64,000 nucleotides of DNA from Lachancea thermotolerans CBS 6340 (Eukaryota > Ascomycota > Saccharomycetes > Saccharomycetales > Saccharomycetaceae): the NCBI RefSeq assembly GCF_000142805.1, contig NC_013083.1:1550001-1614000 (forward strand), in the 5' to 3' direction. Below, piece by piece: positions 17,701 through 26,511 of the stretch; the first letter of the stretch is position 1, and each line of letters starts with the position of its first letter. A program made the position numbers and the translations under genes. The notes beneath the pieces are model-generated. The model worked only from the letters and a program-made list of their open reading frames with translations, made no database searches and was not told the DNA's origin.

Positions 17701-19354
17701 CAGTTTGAAAGTGCGTGATATCATAGATTGGAGTCCCAGAGACTCCCCATGTATGAACGCGATGTAGAAGTCCGGTGCATCGAGCCGCGTTGGTACTTTC
17801 GCTTCCAAGCATTTGAACCTCATCCAGAATAATACGGAAGAACTGCAATAGTGACAGCGGCGAAGTGTAGTCGTACTTTGGCGCAGCACCCCTACGGTGT
17901 CTCGCCATCGAGCTGAACTCGGCATAGTGAACTTCGGAAGACACCGTAGAGTACGAGCAAATTATGATGTCGTATTTCGAAAGGTGCTTCACAATAGTTC
18001 CGATGTCATCGGTGCTGAAGTATTTTCTGACCTCCTGGTAACCTTCGTAATGGAAAATCCTCAGGCTACTATGGGTATCTGGGTCTTTGTTTATTACATG
18101 AGACTCTATTTCGCCAATCCACTGCGCCAGAATGCTGTCAGGGCAAACGATGAGATTTGTCGCTGCCTTCAGAATTTCCTTGTTAGAGTCTGACCTGTAG
18201 GTGGGTGTGCCGGTGATGGCACGCTTGTGGACAAGAATCAGGGACAGGACCTCCAAGGTCTTGCCCAGGCCCATCTCTTCGGAAAGAACGCCCTTGGCGT
18301 GCCTTTCGGTGACCTCAGCAGACTTTGATAGTTCTTGTGCATCTTCGAGGGAGAGAATGTAACCAGTAAACTTATTCCACAATACAGGCGGGAGGTTTCG
18401 CACGCGCACGACTTCGTACCCAAATGAGACGTATGCGTTGAGATGCTCACACAAGGCGTCTATGTCGTACTCATGCTTCAGCTCCGGGTCCGCTTTTGAC
18501 CTCAAGAACCCCTCTTTGTCCAGCATCCACTGCAGTGACTCCATCTGGAAGGGAAGGAGCTGGACGTTGAGCTGTGGAATTTCCTGGATGGCCGGGCTGG
18601 GCTCGAGGCAGAGGTGCTTGGTGTATTTTGCGCTCTGGTGATTGAACTTCCGCTGCACATTGTAGCTGACGTCGAGACGCGAGTTGAGATTGGTAATTTC
18701 GTGTTTGAGGAAGTGAACGCGGTTGCGAGTGGAGAAAGACTCGTCGAGAAAGGTGTTAGTTTCGGGTGCAAATAGGTTGGCCGCGTTCTCGCGGTACTTG
18801 AGGTGAATCTGGAACTCCAGTTGCCACGTTTCGTCGTCGGCCACTGCGAGAACGACGTCGGAGCACTGGAGATCCCGGTACCTGTGTTGGATTCTGGTGA
18901 ACCCCGCTGGAGCGGGCGTGAATCGCCTCTTCTTGCGAGGCCGCGTGCTCTGCTCGCCCTCCTGCATCTTCAGCTCCAAGTTTTTCCGACGAACCTGCGC
19001 CTCAAGCCCCTTCTGCGCCAGAACTCGGAGGGACGGTTGTAGCTGCTCGCGCACCCGCGTCACATTGCATTTCAGGATTGGCTGTCCTGCATGCGTGGCG
19101 ATGAAGAAGTGCGTCTCATTTACGCTGTGGTATTCCAGCAAAACGGGTGTACGTACGGCCGGTGCTGTAGGCGCTAGGGCCGCGTCGCTGCCGAGCACGC
19201 AGTCCAGCACCAGCAGCGAGGACTCAGCGCCCTTCTTGAGCCTCTGCGGCAAAGCGCCGCCGTAGTCGGTGGTTTTTTTCTGGGCCAGCGCATCAAGCTC
19301 CGCCCCCGCGACATAGAACTCGAACTCCTGGCTCCCAAAACGCAGCGTGTCCAT
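14780..19354 (-). CDS. IRC20: Irc20 SNF2-type ATPase with RING finger
   Basis: Large SNF2-family ATPase/E3 ligase (S. cerevisiae 1556 aa, YLR247C; SHPRH-like). Irc20 is linked to SUMO-targeted ubiquitylation and recombination control. The start ATG 19354 (MDTLRFGSQEFEFYV) gives 1524 residues; the frame is open 30 codons further but that segment looks non-coding. Walker A is EEMGLGKTLE (about 357-366) and the DEAH-like box is ILDEVQ (about 507-512). A C3HC4 RING finger is inserted in the ATPase module (about 1194-1231: CTICLGE, CGHFFCQSC, CPLC). Motif VI is NRTHRIGQTR (about 1418). Coiled-coil stretches fill the long insert between the RecA lobes. It is a low-bias, AT-richer gene than the block on its left. 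Confidence 0.92.
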   Translation of the reverse strand: MDTLRFGSQEFEFYVAGAELDALAQKKTTDYGGALPQRLKKGAESSLLVLDCVLGSDAALAPTAPAVRTPVLLEYHSVNETHFFIATHAGQPILKCNVTRVREQLQPSLRVLAQKGLEAQVRRKNLELKMQEGEQSTRPRKKRRFTPAPAGFTRIQHRYRDLQCSDVVLAVADDETWQLEFQIHLKYRENAANLFAPETNTFLDESFSTRNRVHFLKHEITNLNSRLDVSYNVQRKFNHQSAKYTKHLCLEPSPAIQEIPQLNVQLLPFQMESLQWMLDKEGFLRSKADPELKHEYDIDALCEHLNAYVSFGYEVVRVRNLPPVLWNKFTGYILSLEDAQELSKSAEVTERHAKGVLSEEMGLGKTLEVLSLILVHKRAITGTPTYRSDSNKEILKAATNLIVCPDSILAQWIGEIESHVINKDPDTHSSLRIFHYEGYQEVRKYFSTDDIGTIVKHLSKYDIIICSYSTVSSEVHYAEFSSMARHRRGAAPKYDYTSPLSLLQFFRIILDEVQMLGSESTNAARCTGLLHRVHTWGVSGTPIYDITHFQTVLSYLQFHPFQDSPKIVDAVEIGIYRQNNLLSRYHSQHSHLVNGVKFDIYDLMDLFPRFNLCIRHSKEDVADQIRIPEQHNYIVPLEFFPIERDNYMNLWSAFLHTSGYQSDGRGGTNMPSAQLNYWLSLLRETCCHALMPNSTQKQEAENELPEVQSIDAILKRITDEVYEKIDALHRENIGLQIQAALVYMEIDENPVKAMRDLSLVREELTKDLNTRFGIQVFLKNDDVSNTILEDASNNDPQKLRAKPYMDLLHQCCFFIATAYYSMGSKKLEVIDIENERHAQIKSADEKESNSSKSVVSRSYTDVYSEEEMKEINSYQILEQQNYAHAEALRKAILADRIERVDSEIISVQKFFTNKKSSVTCFLKEIPFAWDEDYSSNLHVANCFKRLRAAFQNLDKQSQQFNELVERLQQHSYRPIIREYTEENEDEKALDYENSIDNQDKMFAILDCLERILSNREDIITAEEETAGSSKNMLRNTETLSDFHVTLAGELFLPESPTLKPIFTDLKNVNIVKSLAGSSQKDDSKFETYLLGFEKETAKLRKEIKQLREHLKKFNDIYNAKTAYFSNLQRISDSLVPLIQLKPSTRASILKNVKDNTLLSKNSQKINNLQSRLKYLETLTKLKEGLKNENTFNCTICLGEIYMGSVIKCGHFFCQSCIFSWLKNHASCPLCKMQTSMSEVYSFKFQDAQPEADSEQDSAAQQDGDNKKIETTLNNGSSEGEYPLKFRRYPDLEKINQLALKESYGVKIDFAVKLVLYLLYRHKNNSEESSSDPPPQIIIYSQYSEFLNLLSKVLKQHSVLHCNTAGAGKFSKMVEKFKKNPDVTCLLLNVTRQATGLTLVNATHVFIMDPIMNTSDEQQAINRTHRIGQTRETHVWNFVVRNTVEQNIVRLKGVLEEREASRKQKRTQNFKDRTFKAKSITGNGGITTQDGDDSDEEDDDENLFNVNRGGSVSGKHIWNCFFQDR

Positions 19355-19713
19355 CTCTCTAGCCGTGCGCGACGGCTCGCGAGGACCTGACCCAGTCCAT
19401 CGCCCATTATCAAATGGAGAACAAGCGCGCGATGTCGTGATCATTACAGACGATCAAAGGCTTCTCGGGCGTGAATCGTCTGCTTGAACACTCGCACGAG
19501 CCCCAGAACCGCACCATCGCACGGCCGCACCTCCGCGCACCTCCTGGCGGTGCTGTCGCGTGCCCTGTGGCCCTCGCCGGTGCCGGATCGGCTTCCCGTT
19601 CACAGTGACCCAGACTATGCTCGCCAATTTCCTACTTTCACATATATCAATCTAGCCTGAAAGGCGAGCGGGAGCATCGGCCATCCGTGAGAAACACTAC
19701 CTGCAAGAACGCT
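19355..19713. other. IRC20/SCM4-type intergenic region
   Basis: A 359-bp divergent promoter region. I see no additional gene. Confidence 0.5.
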
Positions 19714-20334
19714 ATGTCTGTCTGTCTCGCTGTTACCAAAACCGTCGCGGTGTCCTCTCTCGGGATCTACTGCGGAATGCTGACCTCCGCGTGCGTGGCG
19801 TCGTACGCGGCGCCCGTGGACGTCTTGACGCAGCTCGCAAAGCCCGCGCGCGTGATCGCGCGCGTGGGCGGCGCGCTAGCCGCGGTCTCGAGCGCGTTCT
19901 TCGCGCTCAGCTACTTCGGCGCCCCCGCGCACTGGCGCCATCCATACCTGCTCTACGGGATGCTCGTTGCGCCCGTCTCCGCCGCGTACGTGGCCGTGGT
20001 GGCGCGCGTGCGCGGCGCGCATTGCCGCCGCGCGTGCGAGAAGCGTCGCGCCCAGTCCGCGTCCGTGCATGCCTCCACGCCCGCGAGCGCCGCACCCGAG
20101 CCCGCGCTGGACGACTCCGTCGTGGACCTGGGCGCCGCTGCCGCGGCGGCTGAATCGGCCCCTGAAACACACGTGACCTCCGCCGAGCACGTGCCCGTTT
20201 CCCATCACGTGACCCCGGCCTCCGCCGCCTGTGCCCGCGCGGCCGCCCGCCACGCCGCCGTTTTGCTCCTTCCCGCCGCCGCTGGCCTGCTGGGCTCCGT
20301 CTTGGGCCTCTACGGCGAGGGCCTCTTTGTTTAG
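19714..20334 (+). CDS. Scm4/Atg33-family mitochondrial outer-membrane protein
   Basis: A 206-residue protein starting MSVCLAVTKTVAVSSLG, very close to the start of Scm4 (YGR049W) and Atg33 (YLR356W), an ohnologue pair in S. cerevisiae (187 and 197 aa). Atg33 is a mitochondrial outer-membrane protein needed for normal mitophagy; Scm4 is related but of poorly known role. Conserved core: LSYFGAPAHWRHPYLLYGML. About four hydrophobic segments are seen (near 9-30, 52-70, 82-101 and the C terminus). A basic Arg-rich loop and an Ala/Glu-rich spacer precede the last segment. The neighbour FMP48 supports the SCM4 locus. Codon third positions are extremely GC-rich. Confidence 0.85.
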   Translation: MSVCLAVTKTVAVSSLGIYCGMLTSACVASYAAPVDVLTQLAKPARVIARVGGALAAVSSAFFALSYFGAPAHWRHPYLLYGMLVAPVSAAYVAVVARVRGAHCRRACEKRRAQSASVHASTPASAAPEPALDDSVVDLGAAAAAAESAPETHVTSAEHVPVSHHVTPASAACARAAARHAAVLLLPAAAGLLGSVLGLYGEGLFV

Positions 20335-20884
20335 CCCGGCCGCGCCCGTTGATTACCACACCCGGTTGCCGACCGTTACGACTTCACCCGTAGCAGGAAC
20401 CAAGATTTGGAGCAAGGAAATGGCAAAGGCAAAAAAAAAAAATCAAGACCACCGCTGGAGACGGCATGCTAGGACGTAACCCCACCAACATGCGGGTCTT
20501 GATGCGAGCGCTGCTCGAACATTTCTGGCGCCTTTCGCGCGCCTGCATCTCGCGTTTTTTTTACGGCGTTCCTGGCGTGCTTTTTCCTATCTCGTACAAC
20601 TAGACCCTGGCCTGGGATCGAATTATTGCGAAGGTCGTTACGCAACGTCGAAAACACTACCAACGTCGTCGCAAGAGTGGGCCAAGATTGCTCATCGGGC
20701 GACGGTTTGCGTGCCGCGGGTGGCAGGCGATGAGGTGAAGACGGCATGATGAGAAAAAAAAGGTATAAGAACGTCGGAGAAAGGAAGCGGGGAATGAGTA
20801 GGATGAGTACAATCGGGCATCTTTCGCGGAAATTATTATATAGGTTGTTAGCTTTGAAAGGTTAATAATAGGGTTTTAGTGTGT
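20335..20884. other. intergenic region upstream of FMP48-type kinase
   Basis: About 550 bp with short A-runs and no credible gene. A GAAAAAAAAGG stretch and AT-rich sequence near 20830 are likely promoter parts. Confidence 0.45.
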
Positions 20885-22132
20885 ATGTATTCGCGACTGG
20901 CGAAGGTACAGACGGGGTCGTTCAGCACCGTGTACCGGGCGTACGACACAGAACGCGGGCAAGAGGTGGCACTGAAGATCATCGAGAAGCCGGCGGACGC
21001 GGAGCTGGCACGCAAGCTGACGAGACTGGTGGGCAGCGAGCGGGATATCCTGAGGGCGCTGGGCACGCAGCATCCGAACGTGTGCGCGATGCTGGACTTC
21101 TACGAGCGCGAGACGTGCTACGTATTTGTGATGGAGTACGCGGCGCGCGGAGACCTCTACGACGTGATCCGCGGGTGGCGCAAGGGCGGGGCCGCGGGGC
21201 GGGAGCAGGTGGACCTGGCCCGAATCGTGGTGCAGCTGTGCTCGGCGATCCAGTACGCGCATGTGCGGGGGATCGCGCACCGCGACATCAAGCCCGAGAA
21301 CGTGCTGCTGGACAGCGCGGGCAACGTGAAGCTGGCGGACTGGGGGCTGAGCTGCCGCGCGCGCGTGTCGCAGGACACGCGCATCGGCACGGAGAAGTAT
21401 TTGGCGCCGGAGGCGTACAGCTGCGCGCACGACACGTTTCTGGCGGACTTCTGGTCGCTGGGCGTGACGCTGCTGTTCGTGATGTTCGGCGCGTGCCCGT
21501 TCAAGAACGCGTGCCTGACCAAGACCCCGAACAATCCGAACTTCGCGCACTTCTTGGCGAACCCACACCGCTTCATTTCCGAGTATTACTTCCGCCCGCT
21601 GCACGAGCGCGGCGCGGGCACGAAGGGCAGCCCACAGCTGCGCCGTGACAGCGTGGGCGTCGAGGGCCCCGCGGAGTGGCTGGCGCTACCACAGGCGCTG
21701 CTGCCGACGGAACGCGAGAGGCTACTACTGCTTTGCGCGACCTGCGTGGTGACATGCCTGCTGGTGATCAACCCGCGCGCCCGCAGCATGCAGGAGTTCT
21801 TGCTACGCATGGCATCGTTGCTACCGCGCGGCGAGTCCAAGAGCCACGCGGTGCCCCAGCAGCAGCAGCAGCGCCAGTCCCCGGACAAGCTCGACACGGA
21901 CTTCTTCTACTCGGGACTGGTCACAGACCCGGACGCCGTGGCCTCGATCTACGGCGCGGGCAGCTGCTCCGGAAGCTCTACTTCGGACGCTGCTACGTCC
22001 AGCGACCTCGCCGAGTCTACGGGCTCGGAACAATCATCGCAATCAGCGCAGTCGACCCAGTCGCTGCCCTCTGCACCTTCCGCGCGCCCGGCGCAGCCCG
22101 CCAAGATCCTCTCCGAGGAACTTGAGCTCTGA
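20885..22132 (+). CDS. FMP48: Fmp48-like serine/threonine kinase
   Basis: A 415-residue protein kinase matching YGR052W (FMP48, 369 aa) by position between SCM4 and YGR053C orthologues. Fmp48 was found in mitochondrial proteomes and its role is poorly defined. ATG 20885 is used; a longer open frame has only a GTG upstream. Kinase motifs: glycine loop TGSFSTVY (10-17), VALK lysine (31), catalytic HRDIKPEN, DWG in place of DFG, and GTEKYLAPEA. A non-conserved insertion of about 45 residues precedes the last kinase helices. The C-terminal tail is poly-Gln, then Ser/Thr/Ala-rich, ending EELEL. Codons are strongly GC-ending, unlike IRC20 or CAK1. Confidence 0.85.
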   Translation: MYSRLAKVQTGSFSTVYRAYDTERGQEVALKIIEKPADAELARKLTRLVGSERDILRALGTQHPNVCAMLDFYERETCYVFVMEYAARGDLYDVIRGWRKGGAAGREQVDLARIVVQLCSAIQYAHVRGIAHRDIKPENVLLDSAGNVKLADWGLSCRARVSQDTRIGTEKYLAPEAYSCAHDTFLADFWSLGVTLLFVMFGACPFKNACLTKTPNNPNFAHFLANPHRFISEYYFRPLHERGAGTKGSPQLRRDSVGVEGPAEWLALPQALLPTERERLLLLCATCVVTCLLVINPRARSMQEFLLRMASLLPRGESKSHAVPQQQQQRQSPDKLDTDFFYSGLVTDPDAVASIYGAGSCSGSSTSDAATSSDLAESTGSEQSSQSAQSTQSLPSAPSARPAQPAKILSEELEL

Positions 22133-22456
22133 GCTCGCACGCCTTCAAGAACTGCATGGGACAGAGCCCGTACACGCAGGCAGTCTTTCCCAAACTCTGC
22201 ATCCCCACTCCGCGCGACAATGGTCGACGCCCTAAAAACAAAAGGATAATCCAAAGGGAAGAAGCGTGCTTCCCGGAGCGTTAACTTGTTAATTTATCCA
22301 AGCTTCCGGAGCCCATCCGGAATTCATTTGCATTTTTTATTGTTACCATTGCCATGAATAGATAGTTTCTTATGTTTTGTTAGTTATTCGCAAGCGTTTC
22401 ATATTCGTTAGTTCTATTTACACGCGGCGCGGGCTCGCTCGGCCCGCAGGCTCAAA
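22133..22456. other. convergent 3' region
   Basis: 324 bp between two convergent genes. I see AT-rich 3'-end sequence and no gene. Confidence 0.45.
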
Positions 22457-23212
22457 TCAGCACGCTAGAGCTCCAGTCTCTACTTTTTTCTCGCGGTCCG
22501 ACATCTCGACGTTGTCGATGGTGTGCACGCGGATCTTGGTATTGTCGTCGTTCATCTCGAAAATGAAAACCCCATAGATAACGCGCGAGAGCTGCCATCG
22601 CGCGTCCAGGTCGTTGGCAGGACTCGCGTGCTGCGCCATGAGTGTCTCCGACATCTTGTGGCCCGGGTCCAGGATGTAGCGCAGGACCTCGCTCTTGCTG
22701 TGCTCGTCCTCCAGGCCGGCCGTGCCGCGGCCGCTCTGCCTGGCCTTGTAGAGCCCGAACTTGGCCTGCGATGTGACGTCCTCCGGACCCAGGTGCTCGC
22801 AGCCCTCCGCGCACGTACGCCAGTGCACCACCACCTTGTCCGCGTCTGTGACCGTGTTGTAGCGCGAGCACGTCTTGCCGTCCGCCAGCGTGTGCACGTT
22901 GGTCACGTGCAGCGCGCATCGCTCATTCAGCACAAAGTTGCGGATGACCAGCGCTATCGCGTTCATCGAGTGCTTGTACTTGTTGACGCCCTGTATCGCC
23001 GGCAGGTAAGGGTGCGTGGTCGGCAGTAGCCGCAGCTTCACCTCCGCGTCCAGCCTCTCCGCGTCTATGCTCCGATTCAGCATCTGCGGCACCGCTTCCA
23101 GCCGCAGATACTCCGTCATCTCGCCCAAGTTCGCGTTTCGCGCGGCGTGCGACGCTCCGCACACCGTTCTGCGCATGCACAAACGCCCGCTAGTCCCCAG
23201 GAGTGGGCGCAT
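22457..23212 (-). CDS. MCO32: YGR053C (MCO32) orthologue, mitochondrial protein
   Basis: A 251-residue protein from ATG 23212; the frame runs further upstream but only from a GTG. S. cerevisiae YGR053C/Mco32 is 283 aa and belongs to a set of mitochondrial proteins of unknown role. The N terminus (MRPLLGTSGRLCMRRTVCGASH) is basic, lacks acids and looks like a mitochondrial presequence. No catalytic motif is recognised. Position between the kinase gene and the eIF2A gene matches YGR052W-YGR053C-YGR054W, and this is the main basis for the name. It belongs to the GC-rich block. Confidence 0.75.
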   Translation of the reverse strand: MRPLLGTSGRLCMRRTVCGASHAARNANLGEMTEYLRLEAVPQMLNRSIDAERLDAEVKLRLLPTTHPYLPAIQGVNKYKHSMNAIALVIRNFVLNERCALHVTNVHTLADGKTCSRYNTVTDADKVVVHWRTCAEGCEHLGPEDVTSQAKFGLYKARQSGRGTAGLEDEHSKSEVLRYILDPGHKMSETLMAQHASPANDLDARWQLSRVIYGVFIFEMNDDNTKIRVHTIDNVEMSDREKKVETGALAC

Positions 23213-23901
23213 TGTGGGTTGAGGGCTGTGATCTACAGGTTCCCAACGTAGGAAAGTAATTAGAATAGGCTCATCTTGACTAAATGTTGGTTCGTCCGAC
23301 GTGATATATCGATCGCGACGAGACACGGTGGCCCTGGTGACCTCGGCTGCCGTGCAGCGTACCGCGCTTGCATGTTTGCCCCCGTATAGTTGAGGGAAGC
23401 TTTTGCTTCTTTTAGCTGCTCATGTTTTCGTTCCCAAGATTTTAAGATTTAGTTCGATGAGGTGACAATTAGAAAACAAAGGCTGGAAAATCACACAACT
23501 AGCGGAACCTCCGAACCGAAAAGCAAGAGCTACATTCTTGGAATGTGACAGATCGCGTTAGGTTGGTTCTGCAGCATTGCTCGAGGAGGTTCCTTACAGT
23601 AGAGAAGCCACGAGCGTCATGAGCGCGCAGATACGAACTCCTGCGTATGTTAGGTCAAGAAAGAAAAGAGAGAGCGATGAATAATTCAGTGAATTCGAAT
23701 TTATAGCAGCGCAAGGCGCGCGATCTCGTAGGCTGGGTCGTGCACGACGCGTTGGCCCTCGATGTCAGTTTCTCGTGGAGCAGAGATGGACGTCCGAAGT
23801 GACATCAACACTCTGGGCTGTGAAAAGTTTTCGACAGGCCCGCGCTAAAGACATGTGTGGATCGGCACATAGAAAGATCGAAAAAGAGCATTAAAAAAGC
23901 C
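23213..23901. other. MCO32/eIF2A divergent intergenic region
   Basis: About 690 bp divergent promoter region. I found no gene or RNA signal. Confidence 0.45.
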
Positions 23902-25782
23902 ATGTCGACCCAGCTTTTTGCCAAGACCTCGACTGAGATCAATTTGTTCCAGGGGTACCCGTCGTTCGACGAGCTGACGCGCGACGAGGCCGAAACAATC
24001 CAGGTATCTCTGCTGTCGCCATGCGGAAGATTCATGGCGCTGGCCACCGCAGACGCGGTGCAGATTTTCACAGGGATGGAGTTCTCCAACAGACTGCTGC
24101 GCGTGGCGCTGAAGGACGTCTACGACATGCAGTTCTCGCCCTCTGGCAATTTTCTAAGCACCTGGGAGAGACCCTCGATCGCGGAGCCGGACCATAAAAA
24201 CGTCAAGATCTGGGACCTGAACGTCGAGACGCCCCCAGAAGTCCCACGGTACGCATACCAGGCCAAGGTGCAGAGCGGCTGGGTGCTGCAGTTTAGCAAG
24301 CTCGACAACTTCGCGCTCAAGCAGTTCGGCAAAGAGATCAGGATCGTGAAGCTGGACGGCGAGGAATCCACTTTCAACTTCGACAAGCCCTACAGCAAGC
24401 TTGTCCCTGAGCAGCCGATTTCCAGCTTCCTCATCTCCCCAGCGGAGTTCCCAACTATTTGCACGTTTTCCCCCGAGAAGTCCGGCAAGCCCGCCGTGCT
24501 AAGCATCTACGCCATCGCAGAAGGCGTCACAGACAAGAAGATTGCGTCGAAGACTTTCTTCAAGGCAGACTCCTGCCAGCTGAAGTGGAACCAGCAGGGC
24601 AATGCCGTCCTGTGTGTCGCGATCACAGACTTCGACTCATCCAACAAGTCCTACTACGGAGAGAACACCCTGTATCTGTTATCCTTCCAAGGTGTTAACG
24701 GCGCGTTGGGCGGCAAGTCCGTCCGCGTACCGCTCTCCAAAGAAGGCCCTATCCACGACTTCACATGGTCACCTACCTCGAGGCAGTTTGGTGTTATCTA
24801 TGGTTACATGCCAGCCACGATAACATTCTTCGACCTCAGAGGCAACGTTGTGCATTCGCTCCCAGAGCAGCCCAAGAACACCATGCTGTTCTCTCCCTCT
24901 GGCAGGTACATTTTGATCGCAGGGTTTGGCAACTTGCAGGGATCCGTGGAGGTCCTGGATCGTCACGATAAATTCAACTGCATTTCCAAGTTTGACGCGG
25001 CCAACACATCCGTGTGCAAATGGTCTCCTGGTGGCGAGTTTATCCTGACCGCCACCACGTCTCCAAGATTGAGAGTGGACAACGGTCTGAAGATCTGGCA
25101 TGTCAGCGGCACTTTATGCTTTGTAAAGGAGTACAAAGAGCTGTTGAAAATCGACTGGAGACACAAGGTTTCTCAAAATCTCGAAAAAAGTCATGTCATA
25201 GCCAAGAACGAAGATCCTGCCAGCGACAATTTCTCGGATCCAAAGCTTGGCAAGATAGAGGTAAAGATCCATCCTTCAGTGCTTGAGTACAACGCCAAGC
25301 GTCAGAAAAATGGCTCTTCTGATGGTGCCAAAGACAAACCCACTGGCGCTTACAGGCCACCACATGCTAGGAGGGCCGGAGGTGCTGCATCAGTTCCCGG
25401 CGCTGCAGTCAAGCCCAGCCAAAGAGTCATTCCAGGCATGGCGCCACCCCCAGGTGCTGTTCCAGGTGTCGCTAAGGAGTCCAAGGCTGCTGCCAAAAAT
25501 AAGAAAAAGAGAGAGAGCAAGAAGAAGGAGACCACACCTGATGCGACCCAACCTGATGCCGATTCTCAGGCTGCGAACCAGCCTCGAGTTAACAAGGAAG
25601 CCTCGCCTGAAGAGAAGAAAATACGTTCTCTACTCAAGAAGTTGAGAGCAATTGAGTCGCTAAAGCAGAAACTCGCTGCAGGTGAATCCTTGGAGGACAC
25701 TCAGCTGTTAAAGATTCAGACCGAGGACAAGGTCTGCAAAGAGCTGGAGTTTCTGGGCTGGAAAAATGAAGATGCACAGTGA
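23902..25782 (+). CDS. eIF2A, WD40-type initiation factor (YGR054W)
   Basis: A 626-residue eIF2A orthologue (S. cerevisiae YGR054W, 642 aa). eIF2A is a ribosome-associated WD40 protein implicated in alternative initiation. ATG 23902 (MSTQLFAKTSTEINLFQG) is chosen over a short upstream extension. The N-terminal two thirds form a nine-bladed beta-propeller with typical blade motifs (LLSPCGRFMALATAD, MQFSPSGNFLSTWERP, CKWSPGGEFILTATTSP). Then come a basic low-complexity linker with KNKKKRESKKKE and a C-terminal helical region (EEKKIRSLLKKLRAIESLKQKLAAGE) likely to touch the ribosome or mRNA. Confidence 0.95.
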   Translation: MSTQLFAKTSTEINLFQGYPSFDELTRDEAETIQVSLLSPCGRFMALATADAVQIFTGMEFSNRLLRVALKDVYDMQFSPSGNFLSTWERPSIAEPDHKNVKIWDLNVETPPEVPRYAYQAKVQSGWVLQFSKLDNFALKQFGKEIRIVKLDGEESTFNFDKPYSKLVPEQPISSFLISPAEFPTICTFSPEKSGKPAVLSIYAIAEGVTDKKIASKTFFKADSCQLKWNQQGNAVLCVAITDFDSSNKSYYGENTLYLLSFQGVNGALGGKSVRVPLSKEGPIHDFTWSPTSRQFGVIYGYMPATITFFDLRGNVVHSLPEQPKNTMLFSPSGRYILIAGFGNLQGSVEVLDRHDKFNCISKFDAANTSVCKWSPGGEFILTATTSPRLRVDNGLKIWHVSGTLCFVKEYKELLKIDWRHKVSQNLEKSHVIAKNEDPASDNFSDPKLGKIEVKIHPSVLEYNAKRQKNGSSDGAKDKPTGAYRPPHARRAGGAASVPGAAVKPSQRVIPGMAPPPGAVPGVAKESKAAAKNKKKRESKKKETTPDATQPDADSQAANQPRVNKEASPEEKKIRSLLKKLRAIESLKQKLAAGESLEDTQLLKIQTEDKVCKELEFLGWKNEDAQ

Positions 25783-26243
25783 TTTGCGTTCTGCCAAGAC
25801 AGAAGCAAGGGATATTTAACACGACCTGTTATGAAAAATTGCATAGTCCGATGCGAATACGCCGGATATTTGCGAGGGCATATCTGCATCTACAACCAAT
25901 CACTTCTGTGTACTCGTATTATTCTTCACGCCTTAAAATTTGGATTCTATTAAGCTTCATTCTCATTTAGTTTTCTGTAGATATAGAGAAACCGTGGGCT
26001 TCTGGGCACCAACACTATCGCTCCGCAGCTGTGCTTTGCCTAAAGCCGGCCAACAAACCCAAGCCTTCGCTTGTATTTACAGCGCGGCTTCTCAAGAGTG
26101 TTCCACTTATGCAAGCTACGAGGAGGTAATTACCAAAAGCTGGCGCCGACACTTTGAGTTGGGCGTGTCACGTGAAAGTTAGCTTTAAAATGTTCTCACA
26201 AAAGCTCAACGGCCCCTCTTCTTCGAGGTAACTATCATCCGCG
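25783..26243. other. intergenic region upstream of small gene
   Basis: About 460 bp. A CACGTG (E-box, Cbf1-type) lies at 26168, 70 bp before the small gene's ATG. I see no other gene. Confidence 0.4.
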
Positions 26244-26483
26244 ATGACTGAAGCCTCCGCACACAAGCGGTCTCCAACGACCCCGTCAACTCCCGGAATT
26301 TGGAACGATGCAAGAGCCAAAAAGCTGAAGAGCGCCGCTACCCAGTCCCCAACCAAGCCCCGCCGGAGTAGAGACGCAACAGTGGAAGAATTAACAAGGC
26401 AACAGCTCATCAACTCTAGAGAGCTCCAGCGCGTAAATGGGTTGGTGAGGTTCCTTGAGCTAGAAAGAAAGTTTCAAACCTAA
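26244..26483 (+). CDS. small protein of unknown function, 79 aa
   Basis: I do not recognise this gene. It encodes 79 residues starting with ATG 26244. The N-terminal half is basic and rich in Ser/Thr-Pro (SPTTPSTPG, then SPTKPRR, a full cyclin-dependent kinase consensus). The C-terminal half is a predicted helix (VEELTRQQLINSRELQRVNG) ending FLELERKFQT. The amphipathic helix and the absence of rare-codon clusters make it look like a true gene. It is convergent with CAK1, with only 28 bp between stops. A CACGTG lies upstream. It could be a small cell-cycle-regulated adaptor, but that is a guess. Confidence 0.6.
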   Translation: MTEASAHKRSPTTPSTPGIWNDARAKKLKSAATQSPTKPRRSRDATVEELTRQQLINSRELQRVNGLVRFLELERKFQT

Positions 26484-26511
26484 ACGTAGTGTTCGACGTG
26501 CTCTCAAATTA

